Source: Tetraselmis striata
Lineage: Eukaryota > Chlorophyta > Chlorodendrophyceae > Chlorodendrales > Chlorodendraceae
NCBI GenBank assembly: GCA_006384855.1
Contig: VCJN01001014.1
Span: 1 to 64,000 of the forward strand
Length of the DNA: 64,000 nt
Direction: 5' to 3'
Below are positions 1 to 12,176 of the stretch, piece after piece. A program made the translations under genes and the position numbers. Within the stretch, counting starts at the first letter, position 1; every line of letters starts with the position of its first letter. The notes beneath the pieces are model-generated. The model worked only from the letters and a program-made list of their open reading frames with translations, did no database searches and was not told the origin of the DNA.

Positions 1-798
1 GCTGAGAGCCGAGCGTGGCCGCGAGAAGCGGTGCACTGACGGTGGCAGTCAGTGGGCGCCCTGGGACGGGGCGTGGGGCTCGTTTGCCTGTGCGACGCGA
101 GGTCGCTGCTCGACACTGGCCTCCCTAGGCAGTGGGCGTCCTGTAGGGGCGTAGGGGCTGTTTGCCTGTGCAGCTCGACGCTGCTGTCGACCTCTTTCGT
201 TTCGGCTGTGCCTCTCGACGCCTGGGGCCGCGTTCCGACGCCCCTTTCAGTCTCTCGACGACTCGGGCCGGCTTCGAGTCGTGTCGACTCGTGTGCGCTT
301 GTCGCTCGCCCAGTTAGAGTGTGTCGAGCTGCCTCGCCGGCCACAGGGGAGGCAGACGGCCTCGTCGAGCGCTCTGTCGTGGTCTTGTGCCAGTGGTATC
401 GACCCTCGTCACGAGGCAGGCAGGTTGCCGAGTTAGCAGCAGTCTGCGACCGGAGAACGACGTAGTTTCCGCCGTGTTATAGGCGAATCTATGAGAATCA
501 AAAAGTAGCCGGATTTCCCGGTGGTTTTCCGATTTTATCGTAGCCCGGTAATTTGATTTCCGCGGGCCGCGGTTGTTTGTTGATTAATCGCGGCCGGTAA
601 TTAAAAGTTTGTGCGGCTCCGGTTGTTTTCTCTCCCCAATTTCGAAATTTTGACCGAGTTTCTCCCTGTTGACCATCTCTGGTGGGAGAAAGTTGCCACT
701 GCGGCAAGCAGTGGTGGGGGCTTTTGGCCCTGTGAGGACCAGACCGCTGACTTGGCCTCTGTCCCGCTCTGCAGTTGATTTCCATCACTGTGATCATC

Positions 799-3700
799 AT
801 GCCGGAAGGAGTGTCCGCCCGCGCGCCGCGCATTCCGTTGCCGCCCGTTTTCTCTGGTCAGACCAAGGGGTGGCGCCGCTGGAGGCACCAGATGGAGGCC
901 TATTGCAACGCCACTGGCATGAAGCAGGCCATGATGATGAGTGAGCATGCCTCATCTGATCAGCACTTCAAGCTGTATGCAACCCTGACTGCGCTGCTCC
1001 CCGAGGAGCTCCTGGATGTCATCCGTCGGCACCTCAATGACAATGCTACCTCTGGAGGCCAAGCCTGGGCAGCTCTGCGCACCCGCTTTGAGGGAGGCCA
1101 TCTTGGCAGGATCTCCGACATGTATGCGGTGCTCCAATCCGGTCAACAGCGCACCGAGACTGCGGAGGCATACTACCATCGCCTGGACAACGCCTTCTTG
1201 GACTTGGTGGCTGAGGCTGAGGAGCATGAGGATGTTGAAGCTCCATCACATAACCAAGTTGTGACTCAGTTCCTGGCTGGCCTCCGTCCCGAGTACGAGC
1301 CCATCATCGGTATCCTGCAGGTGACCGCGGAGCATGAGGGCCGCGCCATCACCTGGGAGGGTGACTGCCTCAAGCTGGCGCAGAACTACTCCAAGCGTAT
1401 TGAGAAGAACCATGCATCGGAGCCATCTGCGGAGGGCTACATAGCCAGTGGTGGCACCAAGCGCTCCGCCCATCTGGCCACAGGCGATGGATCTGGACCT
1501 CGCCGCCTTGGTGCCCCTCTGCGCGGTGGATGCTGGCAGTGCGGTGGGCCTCACTTCAAGCGGGACTGCCCGCAGCGCCCAAGAGGCAACAGGCGTCAAG
1601 CTGCTGCGGACCCGGCACCGGCGGCCTTTGTTGCTGATGAGGAGGAGGAGCATGTTGCTTTCATGGCTGAGAATGCCGGTAACACCCCACCTGCAAAGCG
1701 CGTTGCGCTGTCCCTGCTGGATGACGAGTGGGATGATTGGGCGCCGGAACCGGGCACCCTGCTGTATGACCTCTTCGGAGGGGAGTATGAGTCCGAGGAG
1801 GATGTGCAGGCCGGCTGAGGCTGCTGGTGCTGTTGCTCAGGCGAATGAGCGCGAGCATGACCTGGACAGCCACAACATGGATGAGATCATATCGCTGTCT
1901 GGGCTGTCTGACTGCTTCGGCATGTCTGATGATGAGGCGGGTAGTGCCTCTGGTGGCATGGGCGGCTCTGCCCGTGTTGTAACCAAGTCTGATTCCGCTT
2001 ACTTGCTTGATGCGGTTGCTCTTGCGAGTGTTGTTGTCGATGCACGAGGGGCGTGCATGCTGGGGCTGAATGATGATCTCGGAAGCTACCCGGACATGTG
2101 GGTGAAGGACAGTGGGGCATATCCGCATATGGTGGCTGACTCTGACAGCTTCGTGGAGTATGAGCAGCTTGCACCACCGGTTGAGGTGGGGGGTATTTGC
2201 TGTCTGGCGGTGGGCCGGGGGACGGTCTGGATGGTTGTTCGAGCCGATGGCGGCGAAGTACGCAGTGTGCTTCGTGGGGTTCTGCATGTCCCGGACTTGC
2301 CGGGCAAAACAAAGCATGGCTACCGCAGGTTGTTTAGCCAGCGGTTGGCGCAGGAGCGTGGCGCTTCGTTTCATTACACGGCCAACGGGGACTCCATGGT
2401 CTTGCGCTCTGCTGGCCGTGATATGACGGTCCCTATCGGGCGCGCTCCGGGAAGCAACTTGTACGCTTTCCGCAGCAGAATACTACGGAGCGGGCGTGCG
2501 CCCAGCCCTGCGGATGTTGTTGCGCTGCAAGCTTGTGGGAAGTTGTCAAAGTTGCTGTGGCACAGACGTCTTGGCCATCTGCATGCTGCAGGCATGGATC
2601 GTTTGCTTGCGGAGAGCGTCTCGGGGATCACGTTCGCGAAGGATGAGATACTTGCCGTTTTGTGACTGTTGCGCGTTGGCGAAGTCTCACGAACAGCCGC
2701 GGTCGCGCATTGCGTCAAAGCGTCCCTACTGGGCCACTGCAGAAGTTTGGAGCTGACATCTGGGGGCCAGTGGGTGTGACGTCCATTGGCGGGTTCCGTT
2801 ACGTGTTTGGGATGACTGACTACTACTCGGCATACGGCTGGGTGGTGTTCATGAAGTCCAAGGATGAGGCTCCGAGGGCTCTGCTGTTGGTGGTGCGAGC
2901 TATCAGGCGCGTGCATCCCCGATTCGGATACGACAAGAGTACAGCTCGCCTGAGATTGGACAACGACTCAGTCTTCCAGAGTGCGGATTTTCGATCTGCA
3001 TGCGATGGCCTGCACTTCGTTCCTGAGTTTTCTGCGCCATACTGCCAATGGCAGAATGGTCTGCAGGAGCGTATGTGGCTTACTCTGTCCGAAATGACGG
3101 TGGCTATGCTGCTACATGCTGGCCTGGGTCGTGAGTTCTGGGCGCTGGCCTTCTGTGCCGCGATGCACATCCGCAACAATGTCTACAGTCGGGGTGTCGG
3201 TTCTGTTCCCTACCGGCGTCACACTGGCAAGACCCCAGATGTGGCTGGGTTGCGGGTGTTCGGCTGTCCAGCGTATGTGCACGTGGATGCCGGGAATAGG
3301 CGGAAGCTTGACGCCAAGGCCTTTCGCGGGGTCTTCGTTGGTTATGGGCAGGAATCTCACACCTACTTAGTGTGGAACCCAGCTACTCGCCGGGTGGTTG
3401 CAAGTCGGAATGTGATTTTCGATGAGGGTTGGCGTGATGCGGCTTCCAGCAGCAAGGGGGGCAGTGGGGGCGATGCTGCTGCAAGCCTTGAGATGTTCCC
3501 CCAATACCAGGCACTTCTCGATAACAGCGGGGTTGGCAGCACGTCCGACGCATCACGGCTGCAAGAGATAACCGAGGCTCACCAGCGTGTCGTGGATGAA
3601 ACGGACGACGTTGAGGAGGAGCTTGAGATTGAGGAGGAGCCACTGACTGCGGAGGAACTGGAACTTGGACCGCAGCAACCCACGCTGGAGCTGACCCAGT

Positions 3701-5439
3701 TGGAGACGAACGAGGGAACCGACGATGGCGGGCAAGAGGAACCTTTAGTCCAGCGTGCTGAGAGGGACCCCTACCCTGCTCGTTCTCGCCGAGCTCCTGG
3801 GCAATGGTGGGTCGTGCATCCGGAAAACCCCAACGACGACGCTGCAGCTATGATGGCCGCCGCATTCGCGGCAGTGACACAGGGTGTCGATGAGCCCATC
3901 ACGCTCAAGCAGGCCCTGTCCGGACCGTTCAAGGAGCAATGGGCGCAAGCCGTAGAGTCAGAATTCAACTCGTTGGAGAAGCAGGGCACGTGGGTGGTGT
4001 GCGAGTTACCAGAGGAGCGCACACCCGTTCCCAGCAAATGGGTATTCAAGGTCAAATACAACGCTGATGGCAGTATCGCGCGCTTCAAGGCCCGACTGGT
4101 TGTCCAAGGCTGCCGTCAACGACATGGCATCGACTATGCAGAGACTTTTGCACCGACCGTGAAGTTCACCACTATCCGAGTGCTGTTTGCGATTGCAGTA
4201 CAATACGGTTGGAATATCCATCAGGTTGATGTCGACACGGCGTTCCTGTATGCTCCAGTGGAGGAGGAGATCTACATGAGGCCGCCGCCTGGCTATGAGC
4301 AGTACGATGCGAGAGGGCGGCCCATGGTCTTGCGCTTGTTGAAGAGCCTGTACGGGCTGAAGCAATCACCCCGAAATTGGCACAACACCTTGCATAAGTT
4401 CTTGGTGTGCTACGGGTTTCAGCAGCTCAAGTCCGACCCTGGCGCGTACGTCTACTGGCAGGGTGGGCAGTTGATCTGCATCCTGGTGGTGTACGTGGAC
4501 GACATGATCTTTGCCTTCAAGGACGCAGTATGGGCCGCGGATTTCAAGACGGCATTAGGCGCCCGCTTTGACATCAAGGACTTGGGCGTCTGTGCCTGGG
4601 CGCTAGGCATGGCGGTGGAGCGAGACTGGGACAATGCGACGCTGAAGGTGCATCAGGCCAAGTACATTGATGACATGGTGCACAAGTTCAACCTTGCTGA
4701 CGCTTACGCTGTGAGCACCCCAGCGGAGGTTGGTGCCGATGTCCCCGGTAGCAACAAGCCGTTGGCTGCTGAGATGCCATATCAGGCCCTTGTGGGCAGC
4801 CTGCTGTACGCGATGGTGGCTACCCGCCCCGACATTGCCGAAGCCGTGAGCAAGTTGTGCAGGGTGATGGCCAAGCCTGAAGAGCGCCACTGGCAGGCTG
4901 CCAAGCGAGTCCTGCGATACCTGAAGGGTACCAAAACTCTGGGGCTGACCTTCAGTGGGGGCAAGGCTGACGGCCTACTGCACGGGTACTGCGACGCCGA
5001 CTGGGCTGGAGACGTGGTGTCACGACGCTCCACCACTGGCTTCGTCTTCATGCTTTGTGGAGCTGCAGTGAGTTGGAAGTCGCAGCTGCAGGCCACTGTG
5101 GCGCTGTCAACGGCGGAGGCGGAGTACATGGCGTTGTGTGCTGCTGTGTGCGAGGCGCTGTTCTTGCGCGAGCTGCTGCGCGAGCTGTGTTGTGCTCAGT
5201 CCGAGGCCACAGTGATCTTCGAGGACAACCAGAGCTGCATTGCGCTGACGCGCAACCCCATGACCCATGGTCGCAGCAAGCACATCGCCATCAAGTACCA
5301 CTTCACACGGGAGAAGGTGCTCAGCGGGGAGGTGGCAATTGAGTACTGCCCGACTGCACAGATGGTTGCGGATGCACTCACCAAGGCTCTGGGAAGGCTG
5401 AAGCACGCGGAGTTCGCCATGCAGATGTTGGGCGCGTGA
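799..5439 (+). pseudogene. copia gag-pol region of copy A (fossil)
   Basis: This is the gag-pol region of copy A, from the ATG shared by all copies to the common stop just before the purine tract. The domain order is Gag with a CCHC knuckle, aspartic protease with a DSGA core, zinc-binding and DDE integrase, reverse transcriptase with YVDD, and RNase H. Integrase before reverse transcriptase is diagnostic of Ty1/copia (Pseudoviridae-like) rather than Ty3/gypsy. The region is broken in about two places and is treated as a fossil. Confidence 0.9.
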
Positions 5440-5460
5440 TGACTGCATGGCGAGTGGGGG

Positions 5461-5979
5461 TGTTGTTTGATACCAGTCTTGCAGGCGTATGACCGGCTGT
5501 CTGGAGCCTTGACGCCTGCACACTCTCAGCAGTATCTGTAGACGGCGGAGCGATCGTACGGCTACGAGTACGAGGACGCGAGTACATCTCCGGCAGCAGA
5601 CGTACATCGCGGAGCGGCTGTACATCTTCGAGTACGAGGACGCCCGTGCGAGCACAATCAAGATTCCGGTACTGCTGAGTATCAATGGTGGGCGCCATGC
5701 AGTACTAGAATATACTGCAGGATATCGGCCGATGCAGAATATACTGCAGGATATCGGCCGATGCAGCAGCGGATACTGTATTGTACGGACATAGATAATG
5801 CCAATACTTAGGCTCGCATATATGCGTTAAGTACTGGAGAATACAGTCAGCGCGCGATGGCGCAAGGTGGCGGATGCGCTAATGGCTGGCGTGCGCACCA
5901 TGGCGTGCGGAGTATAAAGGCAGGGCGCGACCCGTTGTAAGAGACAGTCGTTCTTTTCCCTCACGCCCATATTTCAACA
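5461..5979 (+). repeat. LTR shared by copies A and B (519 bp, two-unit type)
   Basis: It begins TGTTG and ends CAACA. It carries two copies of a 29 bp internal unit (the two-unit subtype) and a TATA-like box near 5913. It follows a purine run (about 5450-5460) and precedes a primer-site-like segment at 5980, so it is both the 3' LTR of A and the 5' LTR of B. By eye it matches the LTR at 11658-12176. Confidence 0.93.
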
Positions 5980-5991
5980 GGTTATGGGCCC
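5980..5991 (+). promoter_or_regulatory. primer binding site of copy B (initiator tRNA-Met anticodon region)
   Basis: The 12 bases directly after the LTR are GGTTATGGGCCC. Their reverse complement, GGGCCCATAACC, is the anticodon stem-loop of eukaryotic initiator tRNA-Met. Drosophila copia and some relatives prime from a 5' half-tRNA cut in this loop instead of the tRNA 3' CCA end. Copy D has the same segment at 15825. The other copies carry a slightly different version. Confidence 0.75.
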
Positions 5992-6933
5992 TCGCTTCCC
6001 TTCATCTCCCAAGCCAAGGAGCGGCCTCTGCCAACCACAGGAGCATCGCAACCAGGTTCTTCCGCCGCCCCTTGCTGCTGATTCTTGGGAGGGGACCTGC
6101 GCTGTTGGGCTGGGGACTCGAACGACTCGTTTTCGCTCGCTGAGAGCCGAGCGTGGCCGCGAGAAGCGGTGCACTGACGGTGGCAGTCAGTGGGCGCCCT
6201 GGGACGGGGCGTGGGGCTCGTTTGCCTGTGCGACGCGAGGTCGCTGCTCGACACTGGCCTCCCTAGGCAGAGGGCGTCCTGTAGGGGCGTAGGGGCTGTT
6301 TGCCTGTGCAGCTCGACGCTGCTGTCGACCTCTCTCGTTTCGGCTGTGCCTCTCGACGCCTAAGGCCGCGTTCCGACGCCCCTTTCAGTCTCTCGACGAC
6401 TCGGGCCGGCTTCGAGTCGTGTCGACTCGTGTGCGCTTGTCGCTCGCCCAGTTAGAGTGTGTCGAGCTGCCTCGGCGGCCACAGGGGGGGCAGACGGCCT
6501 CGTCGAGGGCTCTGTCGTGGTCTTGTGCCAGTGGTATCGACCCTCGTCACGAGGCAGGCAGGTTGCCGAGTTAGCAGCAGTCTGCGACCGGAGAACGACG
6601 TAGTTTCCGCCGTGTTATAGGCGAATCTACGAGAATCAAAAAGTAGCCGGATTTCCCGGTGGTTTTCCGATTTATCGTAGCCGGTAATTTGATTTCCGCA
6701 GGGCCGCGGTTGTTTGTTGATTAATCGCGGCCGGTAATTAAAAGTTTGTACGGCTCCGGTTGCTTTCTCTCCTCAATTTCGAAATATTGACCGAGTTTCT
6801 CCCTGGACCATCTGTGGTGGGAGAAAGTTGCCACTGCGGCAAGCAGTGGTGGGGGCTTTTGGCCCTGTGAGGACCAGACCGCTGACTTGGCCTCTGTCCC
6901 GCTCTGCAGTTGATTTCCATCACTGTGATCATC

Positions 6934-9900
6934 ATGCCGGAAGGAGTGTCCGCCCGCGCGCCGCGCATTCCGTTGCCGCCCGTTTTCTCTGGTCAGACCA
7001 AGGGGTGGCGCCGCTGGAGGCACCAGATGGAGGCCTATTGCAACGCCACTGGCATGAAGCAGGCCATGATGATGAGTGAGCATGCCTCATCTGATCAGCA
7101 CTTCAAGCTGTATGCAACCCTGACTGCGCTGCTCCCCGAGGAGCTCCTGGATGTCATCCGTCGGCACCTGAATGACAATGCTACCTCTGGAGGCCAAGCC
7201 TGGGCAGCTCTGCGCACCCGCTTTGAGGGAGGCCATCTCGGCAGGATCTCCGACATGTATGCAGTGCTCCAATCCGGTCAACAGCGCACCGAGACTGCGG
7301 AGGCATACTACCATCGCCTGGACAACGCCTTCTTGGACTTGGTGGCTGAGGCTGAGGAGCATGAGGATGTTGAAGCTCCATCACATAACCAAGTTGTGAC
7401 TCAGTTCCTGGCTGGCCTCCGTCCCGAGTACGAGCCCATCATCGGTATCCTGCAGGTGACCGCGGAGCATGAGGGCCGCGCCATCACCTGGGAGGGTGAC
7501 TGCCTCAAGCTGGCGCAGAACTACTCCAAGCGTATTGAGAAGAATCATGCATCGGAGCCATCTGCGGAGGGCTACATAGCCAGTGGTGGCACCAAGCGCT
7601 CCGCCCATCTGGCCACAGGCGATGGATCTGGACCTCGCCGCCTTGGTGCCCCATCTGCGCGGTGGATGCTGGCAGTGCGGTGGGCCTCACTTCAAGCGGG
7701 ACTGCCCGCAGCGCCCAAGAGGCAACAGGCGTCAAGCTGCTGCGGACCCGGCACCGGCGGCCTTTGTTGCTGATGAGGAGGAGGAGCATGTTGCTTTCAT
7801 GGCTGAAAATGCCGGTAACACCCCACCTGCAAAGCGCGTTGCGCTGTCCCTGCTGGATGACGAGTGGGATGATTGGGCGCCGGAACCGGGCACCCTGCCT
7901 GTATGACCTCTTCGGCTATCAGGCGCGTGCATCCCCGATTCGGATACGACAAGAGTACAGCTCGCCTGAGATTGGACAACGACTCAGTCTTCCAGAGTGC
8001 GGATTTTCGATCTGCATGCGATGGCCTGCACTTCGTTCCTGAGTTTTCTGCGCCATACTGCCAATGGCAGAATGGTCTGCAGGAGCGTATGTGGCTTACT
8101 CTGTCCGAGATGACGGTGGCTATGCTTCTACATGCTGGCCTGGGTCGTGAGTTCTGGGCGCTGGCCTTCTGTACCGCGATGCACATCCGCAACAATGTCT
8201 ACAGTCGGGGTGTCGGTTCTGTTCCCTACCGGCGTCACACTGGCAAGACCCCAGATGTGGCTGGGTTGCGGGTGTTCGGCTGTCCAGCGTATGTGCACGT
8301 GGATGCCGGGAATAGGCGGAAGCTTGACGCCAAGGCCTTTCGCGGGGTCTTCGTTGGTTATGGGCAGGAATCTCACACCTACTTGGTGTGGAACCCAGCT
8401 ACTCGCCGCGTGGTTGCAAGTCGGAATGTGATTTTCGATGAGGGTTGGCGTGATGCGGCTTCCAGCAGCAAGGGGGGCAGTGGGGGCGATGCTGCTGCAA
8501 GCCTTGAGATGTTCCCCCAATACCAGGCACTTCTCGATAACAGCGGGGTTGGCAGCACGTCCGACGCATCACGGGTGCAAGAGATAACCGAGGCTCACCG
8601 GCGTGTCGTGGATGAAACGGACGACGTTGAGGAGGAGCTTGAGATTGAGGAGGAGCCACTGACTGCGGAGGAACTGGAACTTGGACCGCAGCAACCCACG
8701 CTGGAGCTGACCCAGTTGGAGACGAACGAGGGAACCGACGATGGCGGGCAAGAGGAACCTATAGTCCAGCGTGCTGAGAGGGACCCCTACCCTGCTCGTT
8801 CTCGCCGAGCTCCTGGGCAATGGTGGGTCGTGCATCCGGAAAACCCCAACGACGACGCTGCAGCTATGATGGCCGCCGCATTCGCGGCAGTGACACAGGG
8901 TGTCGATGAGCCCATCACGCTCAAGCAGGCCCTGTCCGGACCGTTCAAGGAGCAATGGGCGCAAGCCGTAGAGTCAGAATTCAACTCGTTGGAGAAGCAG
9001 GGCACGTGGGTGGTGTGCGAGTTACCAGAGGAGCGAACAGCCATTCCCAGCAAATGGGTATTCAAGGTCAAATACAACGCTGATGGCAGTATCGCGCGCT
9101 TCAAGGCCCGACTGGTTGTCCAAGGCTGCCGTCAACGACATGGCATCGACTATGCAGAGACTTTTGCACCGACCGTGAAGTTCACCACTATCCGAGTGCT
9201 GTTTGCGATTGCAGTACAATACGGTTGGAATATCCATCAGGTTGATGTCGACACGGCGTTCCTGTATGCTCCAGTGGAGGAGGAGATCTACATGAGGCCG
9301 CCGCCTGGCTATGAGCAGTACGATGCAAGAGGGCGGCCCATGGTCTTGCGCTTGTTGAAGAGCCTGTACGGGCTGAAGCAATCACCCCGAAATTGGCACA
9401 ACACCTTGCATAAGTTCTTGGTGTGCTACGGGTTTCAGCAGCTCAAGTCCGACCCTGGCGCGTACGTCTACTGGCAGGGTGGGCAGTTGATCTGCATCCT
9501 GGTGGTGTACGTGGACGACATGATCTTTGCCTTCAAGGACGCAGTGTGGGCCGCGGATTTCAAGACGGCATTAGGCGCCCGCTTTGACATCAAGGACTTG
9601 GGCGTCTGTGCCTGGGCGCTAGGCATGGCGGTGGAGCGAGACTGGGACAATGCGACGCTGAAGGTGCATCAGGCCAAGTACATTGATGACATGGTGCACA
9701 AGTTCAACCTTGCTGACGCTTACGCTGTGAGCACCCCAGCGGAGGTTGGTGCCGATGTCCCCGGTAGCAACAAGCCGTTGGCTGCTGAGATGCCCTATCA
9801 GGCCCTTGTGGGCAGCCTGCTGTACGCGATGGTGGCTACCCGCCCCGACATTGCCGAAGCTGTGAGCAAGTTGTGCAGGGTGATGGCCAAGCCTGAAGAG

Positions 9901-10455
9901 CGCCACTGGCAGGCTGCCAAGCGAGTCCTGCGATACCTGAAGGGTACCAAAACCCTGGGGCTGACCTTCAGTGGGGGCAAGGCTGACGGCCTACTGCACG
10001 GGTACTGCGACGCCGACTGGGCTGGAGACGTGGTGTCACGACGCTCCACCACTGGCTTCGTCTTCATGCTTTGTGGAGCTGCAGTGAGTTGGAAGTCGCA
10101 GCTGCAGGCCACTGTGGCGCTGTCAACGGCGGAGGCGGAGTACATGGCGTTGTGTGCTGCTGTGTGCGAGGCGCTGTTCTTGCGCGAGCTGCTGCGCGAG
10201 CTGTGTTGTGCTCAGTCCGAGGCCACAGTGATCTTCGAGGACAACCAGAGCTGCATTGCGCTGACGCGCAACCCCATGACCCATGGTCGCAGCAAGCACA
10301 TCGCCATCAAGTACCACTTCACGCGGGAGAAGGTGCTCAGCGGGGAGGTGGCAATTGAGTACTGCCCGACTGCACAGATGGTTGCGGATGCACTCACCAA
10401 GGCTCTGGGAAGGCTGAAGCACGCGGAGTTCGCCATGCAGATGTTGGGCGCGTGA
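6934..10455 (+). pseudogene. copia gag-pol region of copy B (fossil)
   Basis: It starts at the ATG shared by all copies, 954 bp after the LTR, and ends at the common stop. Gag, integrase, reverse transcriptase (YVDD) and RNase H parts are recognisable, but the region is clearly shorter than the ~4.6 kb frame of copy F and is broken. The 3' portion is of the F-like subfamily. Confidence 0.85.
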
Positions 10456-10476
10456 TGACTGCATGGCGAGTGGGGG

Positions 10477-10967
10477 TGTTGTTTGATACCAGTCTTGCAG
10501 GCGTTTGACCGGCTGTCTGGAGCCTTGACGCCTGCACACTCTCAGCAGTATCTGTAGACGGCGGAGCGATCGTACGGCTACGAGTACGAGGACGCGAGTA
10601 CATCTCCGGCAGCAGACGTACATCGCGGAGCGGCTGTACATCTACGAGTACGAGGACGCCCGTGCGAGCACAATCAAGATTCTGGTACTGCTGAGTATCA
10701 ATGGTGGGCGCCATGCAGTACTAGAATATACTGCAGGATATCGGCCGATGCACCAGCGGATACTGTATTGTACGGACATAGATAATGCCAATACTCAGGC
10801 TCGCACATATGCATTAAGTACTGGAGAATACAGTCAGCGCGCGATGGCGCAAGGTGGCGGATGCGCTAATGGGTGGCGCGCGTACCATGGCGTGCGCGAG
10901 TGTAAAGGCAGGGCGCGACCCGTTGTAAGAGACAGTCGTTCTTTTCCCTCACGCCCATATTTCAACA
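10477..10967 (+). repeat. LTR, 491 bp one-unit type (3' LTR of copy B)
   Basis: It begins TGTTG and ends CAACA, with a single copy of the 29 bp unit. It is near identical to the LTRs of F at 33600 and 39706. The next five bases, GAGAT (10968-10972), continue directly into copia internal sequence, so they may be one half of a target duplication whose left partner was lost in recombination. Confidence 0.92.
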
Positions 10968-11657
10968 GAGATGCCATATCAGGCCCTTGTGGGCAGCCTG
11001 CTGTACGCGATGGTGGCTACCCGCCCCGACATTGCCGAAGCCGTGAGCAAGTTGTGCAGGGTGATGGCCAAGCCTGAAGAGCGCCACTGGCAGGCTGCCA
11101 AGCGAGTCCTGCGATACCTGAAGGGTACCAAAACCCTGGGGTTGACCTTCAGTGGGGGCAAGGCTGACGGCCTACTGCACGGGTACTGCGACGCCGACTG
11201 GGCTGGAGACGTGGTGTCACGACGCTCCACCACTGGCTTCGTCTTCATGCTTTGTGGAGCTGCAGTGAGTTGGAAGTCGCAGCTGCAGGCCACTGTGGCG
11301 CTGTCAACGGCGGAGGCGGAGTACATGGCGTTGTGTGCTGCTGTGTGCGAGGCGCTGTTCTTGCGCGAGCTGCTGCGCGAGCTGTGTTGTGCTCAGTCCG
11401 AGGCCACAGTGATCTTCGAGGACAACCAGAGCTGCATTGCGCTGACGCGCAACCCCATGACCCATGGTCGCAGCAAGCACATCGCCATCAAGTACCACTT
11501 CACACGGGAGAAGGTGCTCAGCGGGGAGGTGGCAATTGAGTACTGCCCGACTGCACAGATGGTTGCGGATGCACTCACCAAGGCTCTGGGAAGGCTGAAG
11601 CACGCGGAGTTCGCCATGCAGATGTTGGGCGCGTGATGACTGCATGGCGAGTGGGGG
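10968..11657 (+). mobile_element. Ty1/copia fragment C (reverse transcriptase end and RNase H)
   Basis: This fragment holds only the 3' part of pol (end of the reverse transcriptase, RNase H and the purine tract), joined to the LTR at 10967 on its left and the LTR at 11658 on its right. Its sequence variants match the two-unit LTR group (for example copy E). It reads best as the remaining 3' piece of the older element into which the F-type parent of copy B inserted. Confidence 0.88.
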
Positions 11658-12176
11658 TGTTGTTTGATACCAGTCTTGCAGGCGTATGACCGGCTGTCTG
11701 GAGCCTTGACGCCTGCACACTCTCAGCAGTATCTGTAGACGGCGGAGCGATCGTACGGCTACGAGTACGAGGACGCGAGTACATCTCCGGCAGCAGACGT
11801 ACATCGCGGAGCGGCTGTACATCTTCGAGTACGAGGACGCCCGTGCGAGCACAATCAAGATTCCGGTACTGCTGAGTATCAATGGTGGGCGCCATGCAGT
11901 ACTAGAATATACTGCAGGATATCGGCCGATGCAGAATATACTGCAGGATATCGGCCGATGCAGCAGCGGATACTGTATTGTACGGACATAGATAATGCCA
12001 ATACTTAGGCTCGCATATATGCGTTAAGTACTGGAGAATACAGTCAGCGCGCGATGGCGCAAGGTGGCGGATGCGCTAATGGCTGGCGTGCGCACCATGG
12101 CGTGCGGAGTATAAAGGCAGGGCGCGACCCGTTGTAAGAGACAGTCGTTCTTTTCCCTCACGCCCATATTTCAACA
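11658..12176 (+). repeat. LTR, 519 bp two-unit type (right edge of the array)
   Basis: It begins TGTTG, ends CAACA and looks identical by eye to the LTR at 5461-5979. It is the right boundary of the copia array. The next bases, GTGCT (12177-12181), belong to sat1, which continues without a gap, so GTGCT is the likely right-hand target duplication. Its partner would lie left of the window. Confidence 0.92.

Larger units (their letters stand above)
1..5979 (+). mobile_element. Ty1/copia LTR retrotransposon copy A (5' end outside window)
   Basis: The window opens inside the untranslated leader of this copy, at a point matching about 34252 in copy F. Leader, gag-pol and the purine tract then run to a 3' LTR at 5461-5979. 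The same LTR is directly followed by a second leader, so it also serves as the left LTR of copy B. This tandem sharing is the usual outcome of LTR-LTR recombination. Family assignment rests on the gag zinc knuckle, DSG protease, integrase before reverse transcriptase, YVDD and the copia-type RNase H. The copy is broken, with about two interruptions, and looks young because it is very similar to the other copies. Confidence 0.93.
5461..10967 (+). mobile_element. Ty1/copia copy B, mosaic of two subfamilies
   Basis: The left LTR (5461-5979) is the two-unit 519 bp type. The right LTR (10477-10967) is the one-unit 491 bp type, almost identical to the LTRs of copy F. The 3' part of the internal region also carries F-like variants, whereas the 5' end is like A. 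This copy is therefore not one clean insertion but a recombinant. Its gag-pol is shorter than in F and it is broken (one or two breaks). A plausible history is that an F-type element landed in an A-type element and homologous exchange then removed the material between their matching parts. Confidence 0.85.
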
